Source: an uncultured Coriobacteriaceae bacterium | Lineage (GTDB): Bacteria; Actinomycetota; Coriobacteriia; Coriobacteriales; Atopobiaceae | Direction: 5' to 3' | DNA length: 64,000 nucleotides | NCBI GenBank assembly: GCA_902786015.1 | Contig: CADAAU010000009.1 | Coordinates: 53,739-117,738 of the forward strand | Shown: positions 1 through 8,874 of the stretch, piece by piece | How positions within the stretch are numbered: the stretch's first letter is position 1 | Layout of the letters: each line of letters begins with the position of its first letter | Made by a program: the position numbers and the translations under genes | The notes under the pieces: model-generated | Database searches by the model: none | What the model was told of the DNA's origin: nothing | The model's input: the letters and a program-made list of their open reading frames with translations, nothing else

Positions 1-254
1 TCCTCGCGACACTTCTTGCCGCGCTCATTGGCCTTATTCCCAATTGTGCTGCAAGCGTTGCAATTGCCGAACTCTACTTGGAGGGACTGCTGGCGACGGG
101 TCCGATGCTTGCGGGATTGCTAGTTTCGGGCGGCATGGGTCTGCTGATTTTGTTCCGGACGAACTACGACATGCGACAAAACGTAATAATCGCTGTCTTC
201 ATATATACGGTAAGCGTGGTATGCGGGCTCATCGCAACGCTTGTGATTGGATAA
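1..254 (+). CDS. Putative 10TM heavy-metal/manganese exporter (ArsP_2-like), C-terminal fragment
   Basis: The first codons of the window read as an open frame (from base 3) ending in TAA at 252-254, giving about 83 residues. They contain the stretch LIPNCAASVAIAELYLEG, then a hydrophobic segment and LLILFRTN, which I recognise as the end of the putative 10TM metal exporter / 'putative manganese transporter' family (PF11449). Two or three membrane segments are visible. The protein would act in the cytoplasmic membrane. The gene starts outside the window, so length and N-terminal features cannot be judged. Substrate is unknown; the family name rests on annotation habit, not on a residue I can point to. 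Confidence 0.6.
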   Translation, partial: LATLLAALIGLIPNCAASVAIAELYLEGLLATGPMLAGLLVSGGMGLLILFRTNYDMRQNVIIAVFIYTVSVVCGLIATLVIG

Positions 255-394
255 TGCAAGCCGTGCATCCCTTTTCCATATCGCATGTTAATATGCTGGA
301 TTTGCCGCGTTTCGACGAGGTATGACGCCTTGCCTGATATTGTTGACCATGTGCAAACGACCAACCCCTTTATGCATGAGATGGGTGCCTGTGC

Positions 395-1474
395 ATGGCA
401 AATGTGCTTCGCGGATATCCTTTGGTTTCTGTGATTCTCCCCGCATACAACGTGGAGAATTATGTTGCACGTGCTATCGAGAGCATGCAGCGTCAAACGA
501 TGGACGACTTTGAGTTCCTCGTTGTGGACGATGGCTCCACCGATCGGACGGGCGATATCATTCACCAGCATACCCGTCACGACCTGCGCATAGCGGATTT
601 TCACCCCAAAAACGGCGGTGCTCCCATGGCACGAAATCTTGCGCTTGATCACGCTCGCGGCAAGTACGTCTATTTTATGGATGCCGACGACTGGGCAGAG
701 CGCGACCTACTCAAGAGTCTTGTGGAGCCGGCCGAGACGAGCAGCTTGGAACTGGTGGTGGAAGGGTTCTACATCGATACGTACTACGGCAATGATGGCG
801 AGTACACCATAGAAAAGAAGTACCGCCCGACGGCGACCTATCCCACTCAGTACGAGTTCAGAGTCGCTGCGGCTGAGCTGTTCGACCAGAACTTGCTGTA
901 TCCACCTTGGAATAAGTTGTTTTTACGCGAGCGCATCGAACGTCTGGGCTTGCGGTTTAGAAACACTTTTATGGACGATTTTCCTTTCGTGCTGGATTAC
1001 ATACGTGACGTCGAGCGTGTGGGCGTGATAGAAGACGCATACTATCACTTCATCCGTAAGCGGGAGGATTCCGAGACGGCTCGCTGGCGTCCCGATATGT
1101 ACGAGAAGCGTGAAGAAGAGCATGGCTGGATGCTCGACCTGTATCACCATTGGAAGCTCGACGGAGATCCCTCGAGCATGGAGGTGGTGCATCGACGCTA
1201 CATCGAGCGTCTGGTAGGCTGTATCGAGAACGTTTGCAATCGTTCGTGCACCATGACCCGAAAAGAAAAAATCTCTGCCATTAACCAGATGATTTCCACC
1301 GACCAAGCCCAGATTGCCGTGGCGCTTGCTCAGCCCCATTCTCGAATGATGAAGACGATGCTTGTCCCCATAAAGACCAAGAACGCCCGACTGGCTTATC
1401 ACGAGGGTAAGCTCATATCGTTCGTAAAGAGCCACAACACGAAGGTGTTTGCCACTCTCAAAGCACGTCGATAG
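395..1474 (+). CDS. Family 2 glycosyltransferase
   Basis: This 359-residue protein has a GT-A fold N-terminus: VSVILPAYNVENYV at 11-24, VVDDGSTDRT at 43-52, NGGAPMARN at 73-81 and the metal-binding DADD at 96-99. It should transfer a sugar from a nucleotide-sugar to a polysaccharide or lipid acceptor at the cytoplasmic membrane face. The C-terminal 150 residues are acidic/basic and helical without clear membrane segments. The ribosome site before the ATG is weak (GATGGG), so the start is moderately sure; few other starts precede the conserved VSVILP. No other polysaccharide genes are adjacent, so the product glycan cannot be named. Confidence 0.85.
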   Translation: MANVLRGYPLVSVILPAYNVENYVARAIESMQRQTMDDFEFLVVDDGSTDRTGDIIHQHTRHDLRIADFHPKNGGAPMARNLALDHARGKYVYFMDADDWAERDLLKSLVEPAETSSLELVVEGFYIDTYYGNDGEYTIEKKYRPTATYPTQYEFRVAAAELFDQNLLYPPWNKLFLRERIERLGLRFRNTFMDDFPFVLDYIRDVERVGVIEDAYYHFIRKREDSETARWRPDMYEKREEEHGWMLDLYHHWKLDGDPSSMEVVHRRYIERLVGCIENVCNRSCTMTRKEKISAINQMISTDQAQIAVALAQPHSRMMKTMLVPIKTKNARLAYHEGKLISFVKSHNTKVFATLKARR

Positions 1475-1476
1475 GG

Positions 1477-2172
1477 TTAGCGTGCGAAGTGCTCGCGGAT
1501 GTCGGCTGCTGCATGTGCGGGCGCAATAGCACCCATGATGGCACGCCCCACAATTACGAGGTCGGGCCCGTGGTCGACTACCTCGTCGACGTTGTCCTCG
1601 TCAATGCGTCCCACGATGGCCGCTTTTGCATTGCCGCGGATGTTTGCGCGGATGAGGTCAAGTTCGCGAAGCGGGTAGCTGTAACCAAATACTGTGCGTA
1701 TGGCTTGTGCGATGCCTGGTCTGGCATCAGAAAAGGGGTTACTGGCTTGAGCGAGGTCCTCGTAACCAGTGTGACCGCAAATGTATTCCACCCCTATGTC
1801 TTCGAGCTCTCGTACCCGAGTCGGTATATCGACTACGCCGGTGAGGTCGGCCATGATACAGCCACCCGCGAGGGTTGCAGCCGCAACAGCTCCTTCTATG
1901 GTTTGGTCGGAGGCTATGCCCATAACGGTGACCATGGTGGCGCCATGTTCAAAACAATGCGACGCAATGTAGTGGCCGGAGTTCACGATTTTTGCGTCGG
2001 CGCAAATGCCAATCTGGGGGAATTCGTGTCGAAGGTTTTCCACAAGAGAAAGCCCGGCATCAATGAGCAGCGGATTTCCCACCTCAACGATATCGACAAA
2101 TTCGTGCACCTGTTCCAAGACCTCAACGCAATGTTCTAGATTGGGTGTGTCGAGCGTTACTTGCAGCTGCAT
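1477..2172 (-). CDS. 3-hexulose-6-phosphate synthase-like protein (HUMPS/OMP decarboxylase family)
   Basis: A 231-residue TIM-barrel protein of the orotidine-monophosphate decarboxylase superfamily. LQVTLDTPN at 2-10, the catalytic-type D-x-K in ADAKIVNSG (about 58-66), DLTGV, CGHTGYE and the phosphate-binding VGRAIMGA at the end fit hexulose-6-phosphate synthase or 3-keto-L-gulonate-6-phosphate decarboxylase. The first makes hexulose 6-phosphate from formaldehyde and ribulose 5-phosphate, or the reverse to make ribulose 5-phosphate. The usual partner isomerase (HxlB/PHI) is not in the window. An AAAGG site lies 7-8 bases before the ATG. The exact substrate cannot be decided from sequence alone. 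Confidence 0.75.
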   Translation of the reverse strand: MQLQVTLDTPNLEHCVEVLEQVHEFVDIVEVGNPLLIDAGLSLVENLRHEFPQIGICADAKIVNSGHYIASHCFEHGATMVTVMGIASDQTIEGAVAAATLAGGCIMADLTGVVDIPTRVRELEDIGVEYICGHTGYEDLAQASNPFSDARPGIAQAIRTVFGYSYPLRELDLIRANIRGNAKAAIVGRIDEDNVDEVVDHGPDLVIVGRAIMGAIAPAHAAADIREHFAR

Positions 2173-2234
2173 GAAATGCCTTTCGTGGTGGGGATGATGT
2201 AACTATACTATCACGTTCACGATCAAGCGGTGGA

Positions 2235-2263
2235 CAAGCGATGGGGAGTATCCCCATCGCTTG
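2235..2263. repeat. Intergenic palindrome, family member 1 (short form)
   Basis: Perfect inverted repeat: arm CAAGCGATGGGGA at 2235-2247, 3-base loop GTA, complementary arm at 2251-2263. It lies between the end of pth and the start of the hexulose-phosphate synthase gene. The same sequence recurs at 5495, 8727, 29217, 39903 and 44088. There is no T-run on either side, so a simple Rho-independent terminator is unlikely. Confidence 0.85.
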
Positions 2264-2280
2264 CCACTGGAAGTAAGTGC

Positions 2281-2820
2281 CTAAAGCAAACCTTCCACAA
2301 CGTCGGCGGCATGCTCGCACGTTATGTCGAATTCCTCGACAAAACTCCCCTTGAGCTTGCGGAGTGCCCAGTCTGCAACGCTCATCTTTCCGGGTGGCCG
2401 CCCAATCCCAATGCGAACGCGTCCAAAGTCAGCTGTACCAAGCTTGGCCTTTATGGAGCGCAGGCCGTTATGGGCATTGAGTCCGCCCCCAAACTTCTCG
2501 CGAACCTCTCCGACCGCTAGGTCCACCTCATCATGGACGACAAGCAATTCCTCGGGCTGGAAGCGAAGCTCACGCATGAGCTTGGAGAGTGGTCCTCCCG
2601 AGGTGTTCATGTATCCTTGGGGCTTTGCCAGCATGATTTCTCGTCCAGCGACGTGAGCGTTGGCTACAAGACATCCTGCCCGGTTCTTCCAATAGCTGAC
2701 GCCGTGACGTTCGCCGAGTTTATCGACGGTAATAAACCCGGCGTTATGCCGTGTCAGCGCATACTGCTCTCCCGGATTGCCCAACCCGCACACAATTCGA
2801 ATCTGTTTCTGTTCTGCCAT
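2281..2820 (-). CDS. pth: Peptidyl-tRNA hydrolase
   Basis: A 179-residue Pth that cleaves peptidyl-tRNAs released from stalled ribosomes in the cytoplasm. It shows the family signature GLGNPGEQYALTRHNAGF with catalytic His25, the PQGYMNTSG motif with its conserved Asn, HDEVDLAVG, and GGGLNAHNGLRS. Length is normal. It is read leftward after prs and glmU, the gene order also seen in Bacillus (gcaD-prs-ctc-spoVC), but a strong terminator separates it from prs, so it probably has its own promoter in 2821-2860. A GAGGA site is about 9 bases before the ATG. Confidence 0.95.
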   Translation of the reverse strand: MAEQKQIRIVCGLGNPGEQYALTRHNAGFITVDKLGERHGVSYWKNRAGCLVANAHVAGREIMLAKPQGYMNTSGGPLSKLMRELRFQPEELLVVHDEVDLAVGEVREKFGGGLNAHNGLRSIKAKLGTADFGRVRIGIGRPPGKMSVADWALRKLKGSFVEEFDITCEHAADVVEGLL

Positions 2821-2860
2821 AAGGTCGTGTTCCTCGCAATCTTATTGCGCGTCCACCAAA

Positions 2861-2924
2861 AAATCCCTTCTTGTCCCGTGCAAATCGCGAAGCGAATGCT
2901 GAGCAATGAGACAAGAAGGGATTT
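2861..2924 (-). terminator. Rho-independent terminator of the glmU-prs transcript
   Basis: Perfect 15-base arms (2861-2875 and 2910-2924) containing TCCCTTCTTGTC; on the minus strand the hairpin is followed by a run of six T residues. It lies directly downstream of prs. Confidence 0.85.
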
Positions 2925-2958
2925 CCTTGAGCGGACTGAGATGCTTTTACAGGTTGAT

Positions 2959-3954
2959 TTACAGGTTGAGGTCGCCGCCAAAGATTTCGGTAGTAGGTTC
3001 GTTGCAGTAGACGTGATGAATCGCTTCGGCCAACTCGCGGGCAACGGACACCATCTTGATTTTTGAGCCGGGCTGGTTTGCGACGGCACACGGGACGGAG
3101 TCGGTGATGACACACTCCTCGATGGGGGCAGCTTCAAGGCGCTCGATGGCGGGGCCGGTAAACAGGCCGTGGGTGGCGCAGACGTAGATGTCACCGGCAC
3201 CCATCTCCTTGAGCTTATTGAGCGAGCCACACAGCGTGCCAGCGGTATCGATCATGTCATCGTTGATGATGCAGGTCTTGCCCTCGATGTCACCGATGAT
3301 GCCCATGACCTCGGCCTCGTTGTGCCTGGGACGGCTCTTGTGGGCAATAGCCACCGAGCAGCCCAGATGATCGGCGAGTTTCTTTGCGGCCTTAGCACGA
3401 CCCATGTCGGGCGAGACGACCACGGTATTGTCCCAGTCGAAGTTCTTGGCCATAAAGTAGTCGCCCAGCAGATAGAGTGCGGTGAGGTGGGTGACAGGAA
3501 TGTCAAAGAATCCCTGGATTTGGCCTTGGTGAAGGTCGAGTGTAATGATGCGGTCGAAGCCTGCGGTCTCGAGCAAGTTTGCAACGAGGCGTGCCGTTAT
3601 GGGCTCGCGCGAGTCAGACTTGCGATCTTGGCGAGCATAGGCGTAATGGGGGATGACGGCGGTGAGCGTGCCTACGGATGCACGCGTTGCGGCGTCGGCC
3701 GCTACCAAAAGCTCCATGAGCAGGTCGTTGATGTTGGACCCTGCGATGGACTGAACGATAAAGACCTCATCACCGCGAATGGACTCATTGAATTTGGCGT
3801 AGGTTTCACCGTTCGCGAACTTCTCGAGTGTGAGGCCCGAAAGCTCAAGATGCAGAATCTGAGCGATGCGACGCGCCAGCTCGGGATTGCCGGTTCCAGA
3901 ATAGAGCTTGATTTCCTTCTCGACGTTCAGAGGCCTACTCAGGTTCTCGTACAT
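2959..3954 (-). CDS. prs: Ribose-phosphate pyrophosphokinase (PRPP synthetase)
   Basis: This 331-residue class I enzyme makes PRPP from ribose 5-phosphate and ATP for purine, pyrimidine, His/Trp and NAD synthesis. Visible motifs are the ATP/Mg region ARQDRKSDSREPI, the flag-like DLHQGQIQGFFDIPV, SPDMGRAKAAKK, and the PRPP-binding loop INDDMIDTAGTL. An N-terminal extension of about 15 residues precedes the conserved KLYSGTGNPELA. Its ATG follows the glmU stop codon directly and the ribosome site GGAGGAAGAG is inside the end of glmU, so the two are translationally coupled. Confidence 0.95.
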   Translation of the reverse strand: MYENLSRPLNVEKEIKLYSGTGNPELARRIAQILHLELSGLTLEKFANGETYAKFNESIRGDEVFIVQSIAGSNINDLLMELLVAADAATRASVGTLTAVIPHYAYARQDRKSDSREPITARLVANLLETAGFDRIITLDLHQGQIQGFFDIPVTHLTALYLLGDYFMAKNFDWDNTVVVSPDMGRAKAAKKLADHLGCSVAIAHKSRPRHNEAEVMGIIGDIEGKTCIINDDMIDTAGTLCGSLNKLKEMGAGDIYVCATHGLFTGPAIERLEAAPIEECVITDSVPCAVANQPGSKIKMVSVARELAEAIHHVYCNEPTTEIFGGDLNL

Positions 3955-5346
3955 TTACTCTTCCTCCTGCATCCGTTTACGGCGGGCGGCCGCCCATCCC
4001 TTAATCACCTGCTGCTTTGATCGCTCGAGGGCAAGCGCGTCCGCCGGCACGTCGCTCGTAATGCACGAGCTGGCACCAACCAGCGCGCCATCGCCGATGG
4101 TAACGGGCGCAACCATCATGGTGTCTGAGCCGATGAATACATCGTTACCAATGACAGTGGGGCTCTTGTGCTTGCCATCGTAATTGCACGTAATGGAGCC
4201 AGCTCCGATGTTTACGCCCGAACCCATGGTAGTGTCTCCGATATAGGAGAGGTGCGGCACCTTGGATCCCTCGCCGATGGTGGAGTTCTTTATTTCGACG
4301 TGCGTGCCCACGTGCGCGCCCGCCAACAGATGGGTCCCAGGGCGCAGATAGGCACGCGGGCCGACGGTGACGCCGTGCTCGATAACGGTGTCGTATCCAA
4401 CAGTCTCTTCGACGCTGCAGCCATCTGCCACCTGTACGTTCGTCAAGCGCGTGTTGGGGCCGACGTTGCAGTCCTCGCCGATGGTCGTGTTACCCCAAAG
4501 CATGGTTTGTGGCAGGAGCTCGGTGTCGCGACCGACCTGAACCTCGGGGCCGACCCATACTTGGTTGGGGTCGAGCATGGTGACGCCGTTGTCCATGAGG
4601 CGATTATTGATGCGCTCCTGCATGATCTTTGTAGCAGTGGCGAGTTGGGCGCGAGAATTGACACCCAGCATCTCTGCGTAGTCGTCGGAGCACAAGGCAC
4701 TCACCGGCTCGCCCATGGAGCGGTAGATTTCTACCATGTCGGTGAGGTAGTACTCGCCTTGGGCGTTGTTGGTGCCGATTTTGTCGATGTTGGCCGTAAG
4801 TCTGCCACCGCAGAAGCAGTACATGCCCGAGTTGCACTCGGTAAGAGTGGCTTGCTCCTCTGGCGTGCAGTCCTTGTGCTCCACGATGGCCTCGACGGCT
4901 CCGTTTGCGTCTCGGCGAATGCGGCCGTAGCCAGTGGGATCGGGTGGGCACATGGTGAGTACCGTGCATGCGTAGTGGTTCGTGCGCGTCTCGTCAATGA
5001 GCGCGGCGATGGTCTCTGGCCTGACGAGCGGGGTGTCGCCGTACAAGATGGCCGTGGGACCGTCGAATCTACCAATGGCGTCACGCACGCAGCGCACGGC
5101 ATGGCCGGTTCCGAGTCGTTCGGTTTGCTCCACGCACTCTACATCTGCATCATCGGCAAAAACCGCACGGACTTCATCGGCGCCGTTGCCAACGACGACG
5201 ATGATGCGGTCGACGCCAGCCTTTCGAGCGGCATCAACGGTCCACCAAACAAGTGGCTTGCCTAAAAGCTTGTGTACGACCTTTGGATGAGCGGACTTCA
5301 TGCGCGTTCCTTCGCCGGCGGCGAGGACGATTGCATTTATGGGCAT
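3955..5346 (-). CDS. glmU: Bifunctional UDP-N-acetylglucosamine pyrophosphorylase / GlcN-1-P acetyltransferase
   Basis: A 463-residue enzyme of normal family length making UDP-GlcNAc for peptidoglycan. The N-terminal half carries the uridyltransferase signature LAAGEGTRMKS with KVVHKL, and YGDTPLVRPE. The C-terminal half is a left-handed beta-helix of hexapeptide repeats with the acetyltransferase residues in KNSTIGEGSKVPHLSYIGD and NIGAGSITCNYDG. First gene of the leftward glmU-prs unit. The acidic tail ends in QEEE, whose codons double as the prs ribosome-binding site. Confidence 0.96.
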   Translation of the reverse strand: MPINAIVLAAGEGTRMKSAHPKVVHKLLGKPLVWWTVDAARKAGVDRIIVVVGNGADEVRAVFADDADVECVEQTERLGTGHAVRCVRDAIGRFDGPTAILYGDTPLVRPETIAALIDETRTNHYACTVLTMCPPDPTGYGRIRRDANGAVEAIVEHKDCTPEEQATLTECNSGMYCFCGGRLTANIDKIGTNNAQGEYYLTDMVEIYRSMGEPVSALCSDDYAEMLGVNSRAQLATATKIMQERINNRLMDNGVTMLDPNQVWVGPEVQVGRDTELLPQTMLWGNTTIGEDCNVGPNTRLTNVQVADGCSVEETVGYDTVIEHGVTVGPRAYLRPGTHLLAGAHVGTHVEIKNSTIGEGSKVPHLSYIGDTTMGSGVNIGAGSITCNYDGKHKSPTVIGNDVFIGSDTMMVAPVTIGDGALVGASSCITSDVPADALALERSKQQVIKGWAAARRKRMQEEE

Positions 5347-5494
5347 AGCGCCTCCAAAACGGGTGTGTTTCTAGTCCCAAACAATGTCTATTCTAGCCTA
5401 GTTCCTACCGCACAGGAACAAAAATCAACCGAATACGGAAAATCAGATTTTCTCAAGAATCCGTTGTGCTATTTACCCGGTTGCGCGGAAGACA

Positions 5495-5586
5495 CAAGCG
5501 ATGGGGATACTCCTCTTTGCCTTACTCGTTGGCCCGCGAGCAAGCCCATAGGCCGTTCAGGCAAAGGGGAGTATCCCCATCGCTTG
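5495..5586. repeat. Intergenic palindrome, family member 2 (long form)
   Basis: Two 27-base arms (5495-5521 and 5560-5586) that match except for one base, enclosing 38 bases. Each arm carries the family core GGGGAGTATCCCCATCGCTTG or its complement, extended by GGCAAA. It lies upstream of glmU and of the small membrane protein gene at 5694, in the divergent intergenic gap. Confidence 0.85.
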
Positions 5587-5693
5587 CCATTAACGTTCTA
5601 CTTACTGCCTGATTGTGCCAAATCCGACTCCGTGATGTATGATAGGTGCCCGTCGTCATTCCATCACGTTCCCAATGTAGAGGAGCGACCTCC

Positions 5694-5888
5694 ATGCGTA
5701 GATTTAGCCCCGTCACTAGAGCGCTTATTATTGCCGCGCTGTTTGGTGTCACCATTCTGGCCGCGCAGTATATGAGAGCGGTAATCATCGAGCACAAGCC
5801 GTTTGAGCCCGATTGGCTCATTGTGGGAGCCGCCTGCGCGCTGAGCTTCGTGGCAGACTTTATGAGGGAAAAGATGCTCCTCAAATAG
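5694..5888 (+). CDS. Small two-helix membrane protein of unknown function
   Basis: I do not recognise this 64-residue protein. It starts MRRFSPVTRALII, has one hydrophobic helix (about 10-26) and a second (about 41-54, IVGAACALSFVADF), and ends with basic residues, so it is probably an integral membrane protein with a short periplasmic loop. An earlier in-frame ATG exists at 5646, but AGAGGAG 7 bases before 5694 favours this start. Its stop abuts the stop of the converging permease gene. Confidence 0.6.
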   Translation: MRRFSPVTRALIIAALFGVTILAAQYMRAVIIEHKPFEPDWLIVGAACALSFVADFMREKMLLK

Positions 5889-8540
5889 CTAGAACCGGTT
5901 TATGTCGGTGAGCTTGAAGCGTGGAATCCTTCGGAGCGCGATGAGTCCCATTACGAGGGCGAATGCTCCGCTGATTCCCGCGCCCATGAGGCAGGCGCGT
6001 GCGTTGATGCTGTGTACGAACATCACGTTGGTGGGTTCGACGGAGCGCACGCTCACAAATCCGGCGGCGGCCCCAAGGGCGATTCCCAACAGGATGCCCA
6101 CGAGCGTAAGAAAGACCATGTCGCAAGAGACGTATCTCTTTGCGTCGCGAACCGAGAAGCCGCAGATCATTAGGACGATAAGTTCGCGCTTCTTTTCTTG
6201 GATGAACATCAGGTCGAGGTTGAGTAGCACGACGATGGCCATGAGGGCCGCGAGGCCAACGTATACGAGTACTACGGTCCTCGAAATCTTGGCGAATTGG
6301 TTAAAGGCCCTTTGGGAGAGGTACTTGTCGTTGCTGATTCCGTTGAGTCCTGGCGTGCGCGCGAGCTCATTTGCGAGCGATACTATGTCGGCGCTTCCCG
6401 AATCCACGAGCAGTGCGTTTGCGGTCGGCTTGAAGGCGTACGTCTTCTCGAAGGCTTTCGATCCCATAATGACGTCAGGCGTCACGAGGTAGTGTGTGTA
6501 GAAGCCCAATATGGGAAGCTCATGAATCTCGCCCGCCATGTCGATGATGCGTACGGAGTCTCCCTCCTTGAGTCCCGAGGACTGGCCGAATCCAGCTGCG
6601 ACCCATACGCCGTTCTGACTTAGGTCCACCTCGCCGCCCGAGGTGGTGCGCGCATGGTAACGCTCAAAGAAGCGTTCGTCGTTGGTGGGGACAAACATGC
6701 GAGCGGGCATCGAGGCCCTTTCGTCGCCGGTCGTTCCCAGTACCACCGTGCGAACGAGGACGGGAGCTGTGGGCATCGACTTCTTTTCGAACGCTTTCTG
6801 GACGGACTCCTGCGCCTTCTTGTATGACGTATCGAGGTTGGCGATGGCGTCGAACGCATATACCTTCGCATATTGCTGGTTAAAGCTGCCAAGCACGTTG
6901 TTGTTGAGCGTGAGCGCGCATACGACCAGTGCCGTACAACCGGCAACTCCCATGAGTGTGCCAACGACGCGCCGCTTGTCGTTGAGGCAGTTGTTGACAA
7001 CGGTCTTTCCCAAAAGGGGCATGCGTTGCCAGATCTTCCACGTCTCAAAGAAGTGGGGCTTGGCCGTGGGAGGCTTCGTACCGGCCAAAAGCTCGATGGT
7101 CCTGCGCTTGAGCATGCCGTGGCACGAGAGCCATGTGGCCGCCAGAATGAGTGTGAGCTCGACTCCGCCAATCCCGAGCGCCTGGGGTGCGGATGCGTAA
7201 CTCGGATACGTTCCGAGCACGAAGCAGTTGGCAAGTGGGGGATTGAGGATTGCCTGTACTACCAGAACTGCTGCAGCGGCACCTGCCAGCACACCAATCG
7301 TGACCGCGACGGCGGCGTAGACCAAGTAGCCCATGGTGACCTCACCCACAAAGAGCCCCAGAGCCTTCTTTGTGCCCACCTGTACGATCTGCTCGTGTAC
7401 CATGCGTGATATCGCGGAGTAGCACACGAGCAGACCCACTACCACAAAGAGCGCGGCCATCGAGAAGCGCAGGCGCTCCAAGATGTCGATGAGCATCTGC
7501 GCAAACATGATTCCCCCGTTATGGGAGCGGTCGGACACAAACGCCTGCGCCCCTCCCTTGTCGAACAGGTCCTTGAGGTTTTGGATTCGTTGGGGCGCCT
7601 CGTCGATGGTGACCTGCTGTCCCATGATGGTGAAGGTCATGTTTCCCGATTCGTCGATGACGCCCTGGAGCTGCCTGACGGCCTGTTTTTCTTCCTTGTT
7701 TAGGCCCTTAAGATTCTTGGGGTCCTTGAGAGCCTTCGAGAGCTTTGTACGAGACTCATCAAAGAGGTCATAGAGTGCGGTGAGCTGTTCGGTAAGATCC
7801 GTCCCTACGCGCTTGCTCAGCCGGCCAGAGATCGGCGCCACGTTCTTGCGATAATCCTCGGAAAACGGCGAGAGACCGGCAGTGCCTTTACACCGCACAT
7901 ACAAGCAGACGCTCGAGTCGAATGACAGGGCGTCTCCAAGGCCCTCCTCGGTGACAAACATGACGCACGAAATCGGCCCGCCCATGGAGACGCCGTATGT
8001 GGAGGGGCTCTTTGCCAAATAGGAGGGCGATTCGACGAGCGCGCAGACGGTATAGGACTCTTGTGACAGATCGGGGTCTGAGCCGTCGGCGATCGAGAGC
8101 CTGTCGCCCACGTTGACGTTGTTGTTGTGTGCCCAATGGGCCATGACGGCGATTTGGTCGGACTCGGTGGGGAGCGATCCCTCCACCACCACAGGCTGGC
8201 TTAGGGTGGGAGCAATGGACTGGACCTTTGCTCTTGTCGTCTCCTTACCAACCTTGAACTGGCAAGTGGTGGCGAATCCGGTTTCCATGAGCTCTACGCC
8301 TTCGACGCGTGAAAGCTCGTCGATTTGTCCTTCGGTAAGGAGGCGGGGCACGGTGATTTCTATATCGCTGAAGTTTGCCTGCTCAAAGGAGTGCTCCATG
8401 GCCGTTTGCAGTGCCATTGCGCTCCAGTGCAAGCCCAAGAAAACCGCAACGCCGAGTGCCACGAACATCATAATCGAAAAGAACGGGACGAATGTCGCTC
8501 GGATGTTGGCAAATACCTCGTAAAGCTGTGTCTTCTTCAT
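5889..8540 (-). CDS. Large ABC transporter permease with FtsX domains
   Basis: An 883-residue membrane protein of the MacB/FtsX type. It has an N-terminal membrane anchor (about 16-40), a long extracytoplasmic domain with a coiled region, a first FtsX block of three helices (MAALFVVVGLLVCYSAIS, then GYLVYAAVAVTIGVLAGAAAA, then a third), a second anchor after a GKTVVNNCLNDKRR linker, a second extracytoplasmic domain, and a final FtsX block (VGLAALMAIVVLLNLDL, LVGILLGIALGAAAGF, LMGAGISGAFALVMGL). Such proteins couple ATP use to lipoprotein, peptide or envelope remodelling. No ATPase gene is next to it, so the partner must lie elsewhere. ATG at 8540 is preferred over an upstream frame extension. 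Confidence 0.8.
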   Translation of the reverse strand: MKKTQLYEVFANIRATFVPFFSIMMFVALGVAVFLGLHWSAMALQTAMEHSFEQANFSDIEITVPRLLTEGQIDELSRVEGVELMETGFATTCQFKVGKETTRAKVQSIAPTLSQPVVVEGSLPTESDQIAVMAHWAHNNNVNVGDRLSIADGSDPDLSQESYTVCALVESPSYLAKSPSTYGVSMGGPISCVMFVTEEGLGDALSFDSSVCLYVRCKGTAGLSPFSEDYRKNVAPISGRLSKRVGTDLTEQLTALYDLFDESRTKLSKALKDPKNLKGLNKEEKQAVRQLQGVIDESGNMTFTIMGQQVTIDEAPQRIQNLKDLFDKGGAQAFVSDRSHNGGIMFAQMLIDILERLRFSMAALFVVVGLLVCYSAISRMVHEQIVQVGTKKALGLFVGEVTMGYLVYAAVAVTIGVLAGAAAAVLVVQAILNPPLANCFVLGTYPSYASAPQALGIGGVELTLILAATWLSCHGMLKRRTIELLAGTKPPTAKPHFFETWKIWQRMPLLGKTVVNNCLNDKRRVVGTLMGVAGCTALVVCALTLNNNVLGSFNQQYAKVYAFDAIANLDTSYKKAQESVQKAFEKKSMPTAPVLVRTVVLGTTGDERASMPARMFVPTNDERFFERYHARTTSGGEVDLSQNGVWVAAGFGQSSGLKEGDSVRIIDMAGEIHELPILGFYTHYLVTPDVIMGSKAFEKTYAFKPTANALLVDSGSADIVSLANELARTPGLNGISNDKYLSQRAFNQFAKISRTVVLVYVGLAALMAIVVLLNLDLMFIQEKKRELIVLMICGFSVRDAKRYVSCDMVFLTLVGILLGIALGAAAGFVSVRSVEPTNVMFVHSINARACLMGAGISGAFALVMGLIALRRIPRFKLTDINRF

Positions 8541-8874
8541 GGTAGTCCTACCAAACGAGCTCGGTCGCGCGTGCGTCTGTTGCGCAGGCGAACGACGAGA
8601 GTGGCCATTCTGCATATCTCTTTATTTGCCTGCCATATGCCACGGGCATGAGGGGGCCAGAAACTCATCAGATAATGATACTCCCTACAGACTCGTCCGA
8701 AAACGCCGTGCCCGTGAGGGACATAAGCAAAGGGGAAACAGTCCCCATCGCTTGCCCTGATAACCCCTGCAAGCATGTCCACATAACATCGTGCTTAAAA
8801 TTCGTCCTTGGAACCGTGGGGGAGACATGGGGTACTATCGTAGGTGTCTAATATTCCAATAGAAGGAGATGCCG
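8541..8874. other. Intergenic region with partial palindrome-family copy
   Basis: A 334-base gap between two divergent genes. Nothing coding is convincing. At 8727-8755 it holds a copy of the intergenic repeat (GCAAAGGGG ... CCCCATCGCTTGCC), here as a short hairpin around AAACAGT. The upstream signals of both flanking genes must lie here, but I cannot fix promoter boxes. Confidence 0.6.
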
